DNA of 64,000 nucleotides from positions 37,962 through 101,961 of the forward strand of contig JBCCML010000013.1 of NCBI GenBank assembly GCA_039026375.1, read 5' to 3'. Positions 1 through 7,173 of the stretch are shown here, in pieces (positions within the stretch are counted from its first letter, which is position 1; each line of letters begins with the position of its first letter). A program made the translations under genes and the position numbers. The notes under the pieces were generated by a model. The model made no database searches, was not told where the DNA came from, and saw nothing but the letters and a program-made list of their open reading frames with translations. The stretch is from Thermohalobaculum sp039026375. GTDB taxonomy: Bacteria; Pseudomonadota; Alphaproteobacteria; Rhodobacterales; Rhodobacteraceae.

Positions 1-1665
1 GTTATCGGTTGGCGCCTCTCCGATCTCTTCTTCCGCGGCAAGCTTCAGCACGCGGCGCAAGGCTTCCTTGTCAAGCTTGCCGCTGGGCAAAGGGACTTCC
101 CTGAAGGTCGCCCGGACATACCAGGCCACCCAGTTGGACCCAGGATCCACACTGGGCGTCAGTGCTAATTGGCCAGATACATTGCCCAGCAACGCTGGCA
201 AGCGCGACGGCCGCAATGCCTCGGCCAAAGCCCGATAATGCATCCAGCGTTGGTGCCAGGCGCCCTCCTTCTCGGCTTTGAAAGTGCGGATGATTGTACG
301 TATGACCAGCAGCTCGATCACCACGGCGATTGCTTTCAGCCCGGTCAAGCCACCTAGGAATATTGACAGCAGTGCAATCGATACTGCTACGCCCGAAAGG
401 GCGAAGTTCTTGATGTAGGCAGTGCGGTACAAATTCGAATAGTGGATAGCCAGATTATCGGCGTAGATCCATCGGCGCCTCAAGACGTGCTCAAAGCCAT
501 GCGCAAAGGTCTCGCCGCAGTGGCTTTGGACATGATCAGACGTTGCCTCCCAGGCGGCAGGCTCACCGCTGCCGTTGGCGTCCCGGTGTCCAATCAGATT
601 GGTATCTAGCCGATAGTCGACGTAGCGAGACCAGCGGGGCAGGCGGTTTTCCGTGAAGAGCCAGCGCAAGGTATAGAAGCCGCACTGGGTTCCCCCAATG
701 CGCGCCTCCTCGGCATAGAAATCCTCCAGGCATGCTTCTTCTGATCGGCTGCTGCCATGTCCTTCTGGCCCAAAAACGGCGCGCCAAGCGCTGCGAAGGC
801 CGCCAATCAACGCTCCCCATGGCGTGCGAACAGATGGCTCAGGGGTCGCCGTGCTTGGCGGCGTCTCCGGCAGGCCAAGCATCCTCGCTAGCGCGTGGCG
901 CAGTTTTTGCTGACCTTCTGGATCAACGACGCTGTACCAGTCGCCATCTTCGGCGGGATCAACGGCCAGCGTGTCCGGCTCCCACAGGCAGATCCGTTGC
1001 GGCCCGCACATCGACATTACCAGCATGCCGCTGCGCTTGGCCTCTTGCAGCGCCAGGCCAATCTCCTGATTGCTGGGGTTTTCGGCATCGCCGAGGTAGA
1101 TCACCAGATCCGAGTGCGCGATCACCGAGCGTTCGGCCAGGCGCCGCGCCATCCGGCTGTTCTGTGGGCTGATAGTGTCCAGCTCTAACAGACCCTCGAG
1201 CGTTGGGCTCTCCAGCGCTGTGTCGAAACTGATCCGGTCATCTGGGGCAAGTATCTCGCGGTGCGTCTGGCGATTGTACCGCAGGATCGCTTCGATCGGC
1301 AGCCCTGCTTCGCGGGCAACCCTGGCAGCCTCCAAAGTCGCCGGACCAGACAACGGGCAGACCAGGCGTAGATCCGCATCGGCGTCTTGCGCGTACCGGC
1401 GGACGGTTCCAAGCGCGCTGCCAGGCGCGTGTCGGTCGGATCTGTGGAAATCGTGCAATAGGTCCTGAAGGTACGACAGAACCGGGTCTAAAATCACCGG
1501 CACAGCCCCCGGTTCGTCCCGGCTGCGCGCCACGACACCGACGCGGACTGTCATGCGTGGCTCGATTTGGAACAGCGATTTGGCATCGGTTTCCAGTGCG
1601 GCACGCAGGTCTGTGACGTCTGTGACGTCTGTGGCCTGAGCCGGAGTGCGCTGGACGACGTTCAC
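1..1665 (-). CDS. SLOG-like/SLATT-like two-TM membrane protein, partial (runs off left edge)
   Basis: An open frame of 555 codons enters from the left edge and starts at a GTG that overlaps the stop of the patatin gene (GTGA), so translation is probably coupled. Residues 40-220 look like a Rossmann/SLOG nucleotide-sensor fold: an opening VRVGVVARS strand, a middle LVCPLSGPATLEAARVA stretch, and a late HSDLVIYLGD strand followed by an AKRSGMLVMSMC segment. After a charged linker come YADNLAIHYSNLYRTAYIKN and two hydrophobic helices (about 421-437 and 440-459). A W..RWMHYRALAEALR segment (470-485) follows. This helix-helix-then-WxxYRxLAExLR pattern is what I know from SLATT/DUF4231-type proteins. 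SLATT proteins are predicted pore-forming effectors in nucleotide-signal conflict systems. The family assignment is my recognition of the pattern and was not searched. A later ATG at residue 38 is an alternative start. The C-terminus is missing. Confidence 0.7.
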   Translation of the reverse strand, partial: MNVVQRTPAQATDVTDVTDLRAALETDAKSLFQIEPRMTVRVGVVARSRDEPGAVPVILDPVLSYLQDLLHDFHRSDRHAPGSALGTVRRYAQDADADLRLVCPLSGPATLEAARVAREAGLPIEAILRYNRQTHREILAPDDRISFDTALESPTLEGLLELDTISPQNSRMARRLAERSVIAHSDLVIYLGDAENPSNQEIGLALQEAKRSGMLVMSMCGPQRICLWEPDTLAVDPAEDGDWYSVVDPEGQQKLRHALARMLGLPETPPSTATPEPSVRTPWGALIGGLRSAWRAVFGPEGHGSSRSEEACLEDFYAEEARIGGTQCGFYTLRWLFTENRLPRWSRYVDYRLDTNLIGHRDANGSGEPAAWEATSDHVQSHCGETFAHGFEHVLRRRWIYADNLAIHYSNLYRTAYIKNFALSGVAVSIALLSIFLGGLTGLKAIAVVIELLVIRTIIRTFKAEKEGAWHQRWMHYRALAEALRPSRLPALLGNVSGQLALTPSVDPGSNWVAWYVRATFREVPLPSGKLDKEALRRVLKLAAEEEIGEAPTDN

Positions 1666-2744
1666 GGCAGCAGTTTCTCCAAATCGTAGGCCTTCTTGCA
1701 GTACTCTCGGGACACGTCCAGCAAGTCGCCGATAATACCCGGGTCGTCGATTGAGTAGAACCGCTGGATGTCGGCGTCGGATACCTTGACCCCGACATCC
1801 GCAAGCTTCTCCTTGTCGATCGGCAGATCCAGACGTTGGAAACGAAAAGCGGGGTCGCCGAACAAGTTGTCGCCCTCGAGATCGTTGATTTCTGAATTGA
1901 TGCTCGCTGGAGCATCCGAGTGTCCCATCCATTGCATCAGGGTCAACGCATGGCCCTCGGCGTCCGAAATCATCCCGCGCAGTGTTTCATAAGCAACACG
2001 GAATTGTAGAAAACGCGCAGCGACCTGTGGTTTGACCTGGCGCCGATATCGCCCGGTCCCGATCGACAATACAGACAGGTTGTCCACGCCCAAAGGCCAT
2101 TGCAGGCCAAAGGCCTTCATCCGGGCCAGCATAAAAAGCGCGACCGACGGGTCGTTGAACGGACTTGCCCCGCCATCGACGAAAACACCCGGTGGCTCGT
2201 TGGGCGCAATCTCTAGCGTTTCCTGTTGGAACAGAGTCGGCGCGGCGGAGGAGGCGCGCAACAGCTTTGACAGGCGGTAGTGTTTGTTACCGATAAAGCC
2301 CTGAGAAGGATCATCCTCGAAATACGGGGCTGTCGGGATGTTCGACAGGATCCACGGGCTACCGGTATCCAGACGTTTGGAAACGATACCGAGGTAGGTC
2401 TGAAGCTTGGGGTCGCCCAGGGTGACCTCACCCACCTGATCGATGATTGCCTTCTCCAGGGCTTGGGTGTCGAAAATCGGCAGGGTCAGCAGTAACCAGA
2501 TACGGCGTTTGCCGAACAGCTTGGGTGCTTCTTCAGTGTAGAACTTTCGAATGTCCGAGATAGGTTTGCCTAGAGATATCGCACCAGCTATCAGCGCCCC
2601 CGTGGACGTGCCGCCGACCAAGTCAAAGACGTCCGACAGTCGTTCGTAGCCGCGTTTTTGGTAGATCTCTTCGATCGCCTCCAAGAAGGCGACTTCGACG
2701 ACGCCGCGGACGCCACCACCAGACAGTGATAGGATGCGTTTCAC
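1662..2744 (-). CDS. Patatin-like phospholipase, possible immunity effector
   Basis: A 360-residue patatin-family acyl hydrolase. The oxyanion loop SGGGVRG lies at residues 8-14, the nucleophile elbow GTSTG (GxSxG, Ser near 48) follows, and the catalytic-dyad motif DGG (FVDGGAS) lies near residue 200. Patatins release fatty acids from membrane phospholipids; relatives such as CapV serve as effectors in CBASS antiphage systems. There is no signal peptide, so it should act in the cytoplasm or on the inner membrane face. It starts with GTG, preceded by a GGAAGG stretch. Its stop overlaps the start of the SLOG/SLATT-like gene by four bases, so the two are almost certainly one operon. No cyclic-nucleotide synthase (cGAS-like) is visible in the window. 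A housekeeping lipase is the alternative reading, but the coupled partner argues against it. Confidence 0.85.
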   Translation of the reverse strand: MKRILSLSGGGVRGVVEVAFLEAIEEIYQKRGYERLSDVFDLVGGTSTGALIAGAISLGKPISDIRKFYTEEAPKLFGKRRIWLLLTLPIFDTQALEKAIIDQVGEVTLGDPKLQTYLGIVSKRLDTGSPWILSNIPTAPYFEDDPSQGFIGNKHYRLSKLLRASSAAPTLFQQETLEIAPNEPPGVFVDGGASPFNDPSVALFMLARMKAFGLQWPLGVDNLSVLSIGTGRYRRQVKPQVAARFLQFRVAYETLRGMISDAEGHALTLMQWMGHSDAPASINSEINDLEGDNLFGDPAFRFQRLDLPIDKEKLADVGVKVSDADIQRFYSIDDPGIIGDLLDVSREYCKKAYDLEKLLP

Positions 2745-2817
2745 CTCGGCGCCCCCTTCCGAGTTGTTTTCGTCACAGGAATAGTCTCACGCCAGCGCGC
2801 TAATTTCACCCCTTTTG

Positions 2818-3222
2818 TCAGGCAGGGGCGGTCGAGTAGTCAGCGTCATTGACTTGCTCCAGCCAGTCGATGTGTTTGCCGTCCAGCGCCTCCTGAAAGG
2901 CGATGTGGACCATGGCGGTTTCCGGCGCGGCGCCGTGCCAATGCTTTTCACCGGGCGGGATCCAGATTGTGTCGCCCGCACTGATCTCGACAGGTTGTTG
3001 GCCTTCTGTCTGAAAGCGACCGACGCCGGAGATAACGTGCAGTGTTTGGCCCAGCGGATGCGTGTGCCAAGCGGTACGTGCACCCGGAGCAAAGCTGACG
3101 CGGACCGCGCGAATTCGGGCGGGTTCAGGCGCTTCGACAATCGGGTCCTGCATGACCGTGCCGGTAAAGTATGCCTCCGGCCCATACTTTGTGGGGTGTG
3201 TGCCAGCTTTGAAGTGTTCCAT
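2818..3222 (-). CDS. Cupin-domain protein
   Basis: A 134-residue single-domain cupin. Cupin motif 1 is visible as AWHTHPLGQTLHVISG (about 55-70) and motif 2 as IPPGEKHWHGA (about 87-97). These supply the histidines and glutamine/glutamate that usually bind a divalent metal. The family resembles the small cupins found beside carboxymuconolactone-decarboxylase-like proteins or annotated as hydroxynitrile-lyase-like; its substrate cannot be read from sequence. The ATG start gives a normal cupin N-terminus. It lies 73 bp upstream of the patatin gene on the same strand, so co-transcription is possible, but nothing ties it functionally to that pair. Confidence 0.8.
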   Translation of the reverse strand: MEHFKAGTHPTKYGPEAYFTGTVMQDPIVEAPEPARIRAVRVSFAPGARTAWHTHPLGQTLHVISGVGRFQTEGQQPVEISAGDTIWIPPGEKHWHGAAPETAMVHIAFQEALDGKHIDWLEQVNDADYSTAPA

Positions 3223-3372
3223 GGGATTCGCGCCTTCCTAGCTATCGTTTTCGTCTCCGACAGCTAGCTCGCGCCCCTATTCCCGTCCAACGCAAGAATA
3301 GCGGCCGACCATTTTGTGCCTGAATTGATCCAGGCCCCAATATCTAGTTTGTTGTTGATTTTCTTTCTTGTG

Positions 3373-3407
3373 TGGGAAGATGTGGGGTTGCGTGGGAAGT
3401 TGTGGTG
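3373..3407 (+). promoter_or_regulatory. MraZ operator (MraZ box), four direct repeats
   Basis: Four TGGGN-type pentamers lie at 3373-3377 (TGGGA), 3383-3387 (TGGGG), 3393-3397 (TGGGA) and 3403-3407 (TGGTG, degenerate). They are spaced exactly 10 bp apart with 5-bp spacers. This is the known architecture of the binding site of MraZ, the repressor encoded by the first gene of the dcw cluster. The box overlaps the -35 element and spacer of the predicted promoter, so MraZ binding should block transcription of its own cluster. Confidence 0.85.
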
Positions 3408-3416
3408 AGCTACAAA
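3388..3416 (+). promoter_or_regulatory. Predicted promoter of the mraZ/dcw leader
   Basis: TTGCGT (3388-3393), a 17-bp spacer and TACAAA (3411-3416) fit a housekeeping sigma promoter, with a start site expected near 3423. It sits inside and just after the MraZ box. No other convincing promoter is visible between the cupin gene and mraZ. Stretch 3223-3372 shows no gene. Confidence 0.45.
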
Positions 3417-3422
3417 ATGAAA

Positions 3423-3606
3423 GAGAGGCGTTCGCCGTCCACAAATAAACGAGCAGGTTTCATACAGGTTCGGCGGGCGTCTCCAGAAGAAGCACAGAGG
3501 CGAGCGCACATTCAGCGGCAATAAATGAGCTCCGACAAAGGAGCGGCCGCGTGACACTCCGAGGGACGGCGGGCGGATCGGAAGACCAGCGGTCCGCCCG
3601 TTCTCT
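3423..3606 (+). ncRNA. Long mraZ 5' leader, candidate UpsM-like sRNA
   Basis: From the predicted start site to the end of the hairpin at 3570-3600 is about 184 nt with no credible reading frame. In Rhodobacter sphaeroides the dcw cluster has an unusually long leader, from which premature termination releases the abundant sRNA UpsM of about 200 nt. The position, length and terminal hairpin here match that arrangement. Sequence identity to UpsM was not checked; the call rests on layout. Confidence 0.4.
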
Positions 3607-3609
3607 TCC
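3570..3609 (+). terminator. Attenuator-like intrinsic terminator in the mraZ leader
   Basis: CGGGCGGATC (3570-3579) pairs with GGTCCGCCCG (3591-3600) over 10 bp, including one G-U pair, around an 11-nt loop. TTCTCTTCC follows. The tail is only moderately U-rich, so read-through into mraZ, which starts 38 bp later, would be expected. Confidence 0.55.
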
Positions 3610-3647
3610 TGGCCCATGCCTCCTGCGAGAGAAGGGACGCCGGGGCC

Positions 3648-4112
3648 TTGGTCAAGTTGTTTACCGGAACACACGACCACAAGCTCGACGACAAGGGGCG
3701 CGTCGCGCTGCCGCCCGATTTTCGCCGGGTGCTGACAGCGCGTGGCTCGTCCGGGCATCTGGTGATTGTGCCGCAGCTTGATGATGAGCGGGCGCACGTC
3801 GTCTTTACTTCCGAGACATACGAGAAACTGGTCGAGCGTCACAATGTGACGGACTACGGCGGGCGCAACCGTCAGCGCCGCATGGCGGCCAAGCTGATCG
3901 GTAAGGCCAAACACATCCAGGTCGACGACAACGGACGTATCCTGCTGTCGCGGGCACTGCGGGAGACCATCGGCCTGATCAAGGACGTTCGATATGTCGG
4001 AAACGCGTCCTGCTTCGAGATTTGGGAGCCGGGTAACTGCGACGCCTTTGGGGCCGAGTTGGAGGCTGACGAAGACGAGCCCGTCTTCATCGATGTGCGG
4101 GGGTTGGACTGA
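3648..4112 (+). CDS. mraZ: Transcriptional regulator MraZ
   Basis: A 154-residue DNA-binding protein of the AbrB-like SpoVT fold, with the characteristic two internal repeats: DDKGRVALPPDFRRVL (14-29) and DDNGRILLSRALRETIG (93-109). MraZ binds TGGGN repeats and represses the dcw cluster; such repeats are present at 3373-3407. The TTG start at 3648 gives the usual short N-terminus (KLFTG before HDHKLDDKGR), with a GAGAAGGGA ribosome-binding region upstream. Its stop overlaps the rsmH start by one base (TGATG), so the two are translated together. Confidence 0.93.
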   Translation: MVKLFTGTHDHKLDDKGRVALPPDFRRVLTARGSSGHLVIVPQLDDERAHVVFTSETYEKLVERHNVTDYGGRNRQRRMAAKLIGKAKHIQVDDNGRILLSRALRETIGLIKDVRYVGNASCFEIWEPGNCDAFGAELEADEDEPVFIDVRGLD

Positions 4113-5116
4113 TGCCGGCCACCGCGACGCCTGAGCACGCTTTGCCGCACATCCCTGTGCTGCTGGAAGAAGTGCTGGATGCGCTGCCGTCCTTGGCAGG
4201 TGCCACGGTGCTGGATGGCACCTATGGCGGGGGGGGGTACTCAAGCGCCTTTCTGGCGGCGGGTGCCCGGGTCATCGGAGTTGATCGTGACCCTGCGGCC
4301 CTGGATGCAGCGTCGCCGGCGAACGGCTTGACCCTTGTGCAGGGCCGTTTCGCAACGCTGGACGAAATTGCGGCAGAGGCGGCGCCCGAGGGCTTGGATG
4401 CCGTCGTCCTCGATATCGGTGTATCGTCGATGCAGCTGGACGAGGCGGAGCGCGGCTTTTCGTTCATGCGCGATGGTCCCCTGGACATGCGGATGTCAAG
4501 TGACGGCCCATCGGCCGCTGAATTGGTCGCGCGCCTGGATGAAGCGACGCTCGCCGATATTCTGCACTTCTACGGAGAGGAGCGCGCCGCTCGTCGTATT
4601 GCTCGGGCGATTGTCCGTTCACGCCAAGACGCGCCAATAAATACCACTGGCCAGCTCTCGAAGATTGTCTCAGCCTGCTTGCCTGCGGGGCGCCCTGGGC
4701 AGGCGCACCCGGCGACGCGCAGCTTCCAGGCTGTTCGGATCGCAGTGAACGATGAACTGGGGGAATTGGTGCAGGGACTGGCCGCGGCGGAGCGTGCGCT
4801 CAAACCTGGTGGCGTCTTGGCGGTTGTGACGTTCCATTCGCTGGAGGATCGGATCGTCAAGCGCTTTTTCCAGATGGCTTCGGCCACCACTGCAGGTGGC
4901 TCTCGGCATGGTCCCGAGCAGTTACTTCCGTCGGCCCGGTTCGACCGTCCAAGGCGGCCTGTGGCGCCAGATCCCACGGAACTGGAGGCCAATCCCCGTG
5001 CCAGATCAGCACGCCTTCGCAGCGCCGTCCGCACCGGCTCGCCGCCGATACCGCTCCACCCTCGGGCGCTGGGTATGCCCCATATTCCCGGGCTGGAAAG
5101 ACGGGGGCGCGCGTGA
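4112..5116 (+). CDS. rsmH: 16S rRNA m4C1402 methyltransferase RsmH (MraW)
   Basis: A 334-residue SAM-dependent methyltransferase that N4-methylates C1402 of 16S rRNA at the ribosomal P site. Visible are the SAM-binding DGTYGGGGYSSAFL (about 35-48), the VDRD acidic strand end (57-60), LDIGVSSMQLD, and the C-terminal VTFHSLEDRIVKRFF signature. The length is normal for the family. It is coupled to mraZ by TGATG and overlaps ftsL by four bases (GTGA). The C-terminal 40 residues are rich in Arg and Pro, which is common here. Confidence 0.96.
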   Translation: MPATATPEHALPHIPVLLEEVLDALPSLAGATVLDGTYGGGGYSSAFLAAGARVIGVDRDPAALDAASPANGLTLVQGRFATLDEIAAEAAPEGLDAVVLDIGVSSMQLDEAERGFSFMRDGPLDMRMSSDGPSAAELVARLDEATLADILHFYGEERAARRIARAIVRSRQDAPINTTGQLSKIVSACLPAGRPGQAHPATRSFQAVRIAVNDELGELVQGLAAAERALKPGGVLAVVTFHSLEDRIVKRFFQMASATTAGGSRHGPEQLLPSARFDRPRRPVAPDPTELEANPRARSARLRSAVRTGSPPIPLHPRALGMPHIPGLERRGRA

Positions 5117-5484
5117 TCCGACATGCTGTGATCATCGTTTCTGCCATCGTGGCGATGGCCGTTTGGGCCTATGGTGTGAACTACAAGACAATGTCGGGTT
5201 TCGACCGGGTCGATGATCTTCGCCACCAAATCGCCGAGGAGCGCGAGGCACTGCAAGTATTGCGCGTGGAATGGGCCTATATGAACCGGCCTGAACGGTT
5301 GGCCCGTTTGGTCAGTTTGCACAACGACCGTCTGGGCTTGGTGCCCATGGGCCCTGAGAGCCTGCAGGAAGCCATCGTGATCCCGTTCCCTAATGGGAAG
5401 CTGGAAGTTGAGGTGCCATTGGCCACTGCGGCAGAGGGGCCGCCCATCCCGCTCGGCCGTCCAGCGTCGCTGAGCCCGCAATGA
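5113..5484 (+). CDS. ftsL: Cell division protein FtsL
   Basis: A 123-residue bitopic protein: a single N-terminal membrane helix (about 5-18, AVIIVSAIVAMAVWAYG) followed by a periplasmic coiled-coil-like stretch (DDLRHQIAEEREALQVLRVEWAYMN), then the family's RPERLARL and a GLVPM-type tail. FtsL forms the FtsQLB complex that activates FtsWI septal peptidoglycan synthesis. FtsL diverges fast, so the call leans on the position between rsmH and ftsI and on this architecture. It starts with GTG overlapping the rsmH stop, and its own stop overlaps ftsI (ATGA). Confidence 0.9.
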   Translation: MIRHAVIIVSAIVAMAVWAYGVNYKTMSGFDRVDDLRHQIAEEREALQVLRVEWAYMNRPERLARLVSLHNDRLGLVPMGPESLQEAIVIPFPNGKLEVEVPLATAAEGPPIPLGRPASLSPQ

Positions 5485-7169
5485 CCGAGATCGCTGTCAC
5501 CCAACGCTCCGCTGGCCGCGCCGCCCTGCGCGGCGACTGGCGCTTAATCCTGGTTATGATCGTGTTCCTGCTCTGCTACTCGGCGGTCGGGCTGCAAATG
5601 GCCCATTTGGCGGGCACCGAGCCATCGGAGCCCACGTTGGGCCGGGGTGATGCAGCCAGTCGTCCCGTGCGTGCCGAGATTGTCGATCGGAATGGAGAGT
5701 TGCTGGCCGCGAACTTGCCGGCCTGGTCGCTGTACGCGCACCCAAAAGACATCAAGGATCCCGTCGCTGTAGCGCGGGATCTTGCCGGGATCTTTCCCGA
5801 CCTTGATCAGACCGAGGTACTGCGCGATTTGACGGACGGGCGCCGATTCGTCTGGATCAAGCGGCCGATATCGCCACGTGAGAAGCAGGCGGTCCATGAC
5901 TTGGGGTGGCCGGGCTTGCACTTCGGCACGCGGGAGATCCGTCTCTATCCGGCCGGTCGCACAGCGGCCCACATCATGGGTGGGGTGACGGCCACCGTCG
6001 AAGCGGTGCGATTTGCCGAGTTCGAGGGGTCGGCCGGGGTTGAGGCTCACTTCGACGCCCGCTTGGCCGAACCGGCCATGGCCAACGAGCCGCTGCGCCT
6101 CTCGATCGATGTGCGGTTGCAACAGGCGATGCGCCAGATCCTGACGGTCGGTATGGCGGACCTGACGGCCAAGGGCGCTGCAGGTGTGCTGATGAAAGCC
6201 GATACGGGCGAGATCCTGGCCATGGTATCGTTGCCCGATTTCGATCCAAACGCGGCACGCAAGCCCCACGACGGCCCGCCTCACACCCATCCCAGGTTCA
6301 ACCGGGCAGCTCAGGGGCGCTACGAACTTGGCTCGACATTCAAGGTTCTGACAGCGGCGATGGCGCTGGAGACCGGCGTGGCGCGGATCGACACGATGCT
6401 GGAAACGCCGCCAGAATTGCGCTTTGGCAAGCACCGGATTGGCGAGTCGCATCGCATGCCGCTTCAGATGACTTTGGCGGAGGTTGTTATCGACTCGTCG
6501 AATGTCGGCACAGCCAAGCTAGCGATGCTGGTCCGCACCCCGCGGTTCAAGTCTTACTTGGAGCAACTGGGTTTCTTCCAACGTTCGGGTATTCAACTGC
6601 CCGAAGCCTCCGTCCCGTTAACGCATGACCGGTGGACTGACTTGTCAACTGTAACAGTGTCCTATGGACATGGGCTTGCAGCTTCGCCCGTCCACTTGGC
6701 GGCCGCCTACGCCACCATCGCGAACGGCGGGGTGCGGGTTTATCCGACGCTGATTGCCGGTCAGGTGCGCACGGGGGAGCGCGTCTTTTCCGAGGGCGTT
6801 TCCCGTCAGATGCTGGATATCATGCGGGCGGTTGTGACAGACGGCACCGCAAAGCGCGCCGAGGTGCCCGGTTACCAAGTTGGTGGCAAAACTGGCACGG
6901 CGAACAAGGCGGTGGCGGGCGGTTATGACGAGCGGCGCGTGATCTCGACCTTCGCCTCGGTGTTTCCGACGGATGACCCGGAGTATGTGCTGGTGGTCTC
7001 GCTGGATGAGCCGACTGATCGCTCCGGGCCCAAGCCGTCGCGCGTTGCCGGCCGCACGGCGGTCCCGGTGGCCCGCAATATCATTGCCAGGATCGCGCCG
7101 ATCCTGGGCATGCGCCCCCGCGTGATCCCTACGACGGCTTTCGCGGGCATTGAAACGGCGCTGGAGTGA
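5481..7169 (+). CDS. ftsI: Penicillin-binding protein 3, septal transpeptidase FtsI
   Basis: A 562-residue class B PBP that crosslinks septal peptidoglycan with FtsW. It has one N-terminal membrane helix (about 22-39), then the PBP dimerisation domain, then the transpeptidase domain. Catalytic motifs are intact: Ser285 in STFK (285-288), SSN (339-341) and KTGT (470-473). The length is normal. It overlaps ftsL by four bases and is followed four bases later by murE. Confidence 0.96.
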   Translation: MTEIAVTQRSAGRAALRGDWRLILVMIVFLLCYSAVGLQMAHLAGTEPSEPTLGRGDAASRPVRAEIVDRNGELLAANLPAWSLYAHPKDIKDPVAVARDLAGIFPDLDQTEVLRDLTDGRRFVWIKRPISPREKQAVHDLGWPGLHFGTREIRLYPAGRTAAHIMGGVTATVEAVRFAEFEGSAGVEAHFDARLAEPAMANEPLRLSIDVRLQQAMRQILTVGMADLTAKGAAGVLMKADTGEILAMVSLPDFDPNAARKPHDGPPHTHPRFNRAAQGRYELGSTFKVLTAAMALETGVARIDTMLETPPELRFGKHRIGESHRMPLQMTLAEVVIDSSNVGTAKLAMLVRTPRFKSYLEQLGFFQRSGIQLPEASVPLTHDRWTDLSTVTVSYGHGLAASPVHLAAAYATIANGGVRVYPTLIAGQVRTGERVFSEGVSRQMLDIMRAVVTDGTAKRAEVPGYQVGGKTGTANKAVAGGYDERRVISTFASVFPTDDPEYVLVVSLDEPTDRSGPKPSRVAGRTAVPVARNIIARIAPILGMRPRVIPTTAFAGIETALE

Positions 7170-7173
7170 CGGG

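Noticed and set aside
732..1188. Plus-strand open frames opposite the left-edge gene
   Set aside because: They lie wholly inside the minus-strand SLOG/SLATT-like frame, are Arg/Pro/Ala-rich and show no family motif.
3264..4244. Minus-strand open frame of 326 codons over mraZ
   Set aside because: It runs antisense to mraZ and through the leader, and shows no recognisable domain; it is a GC-rich shadow.
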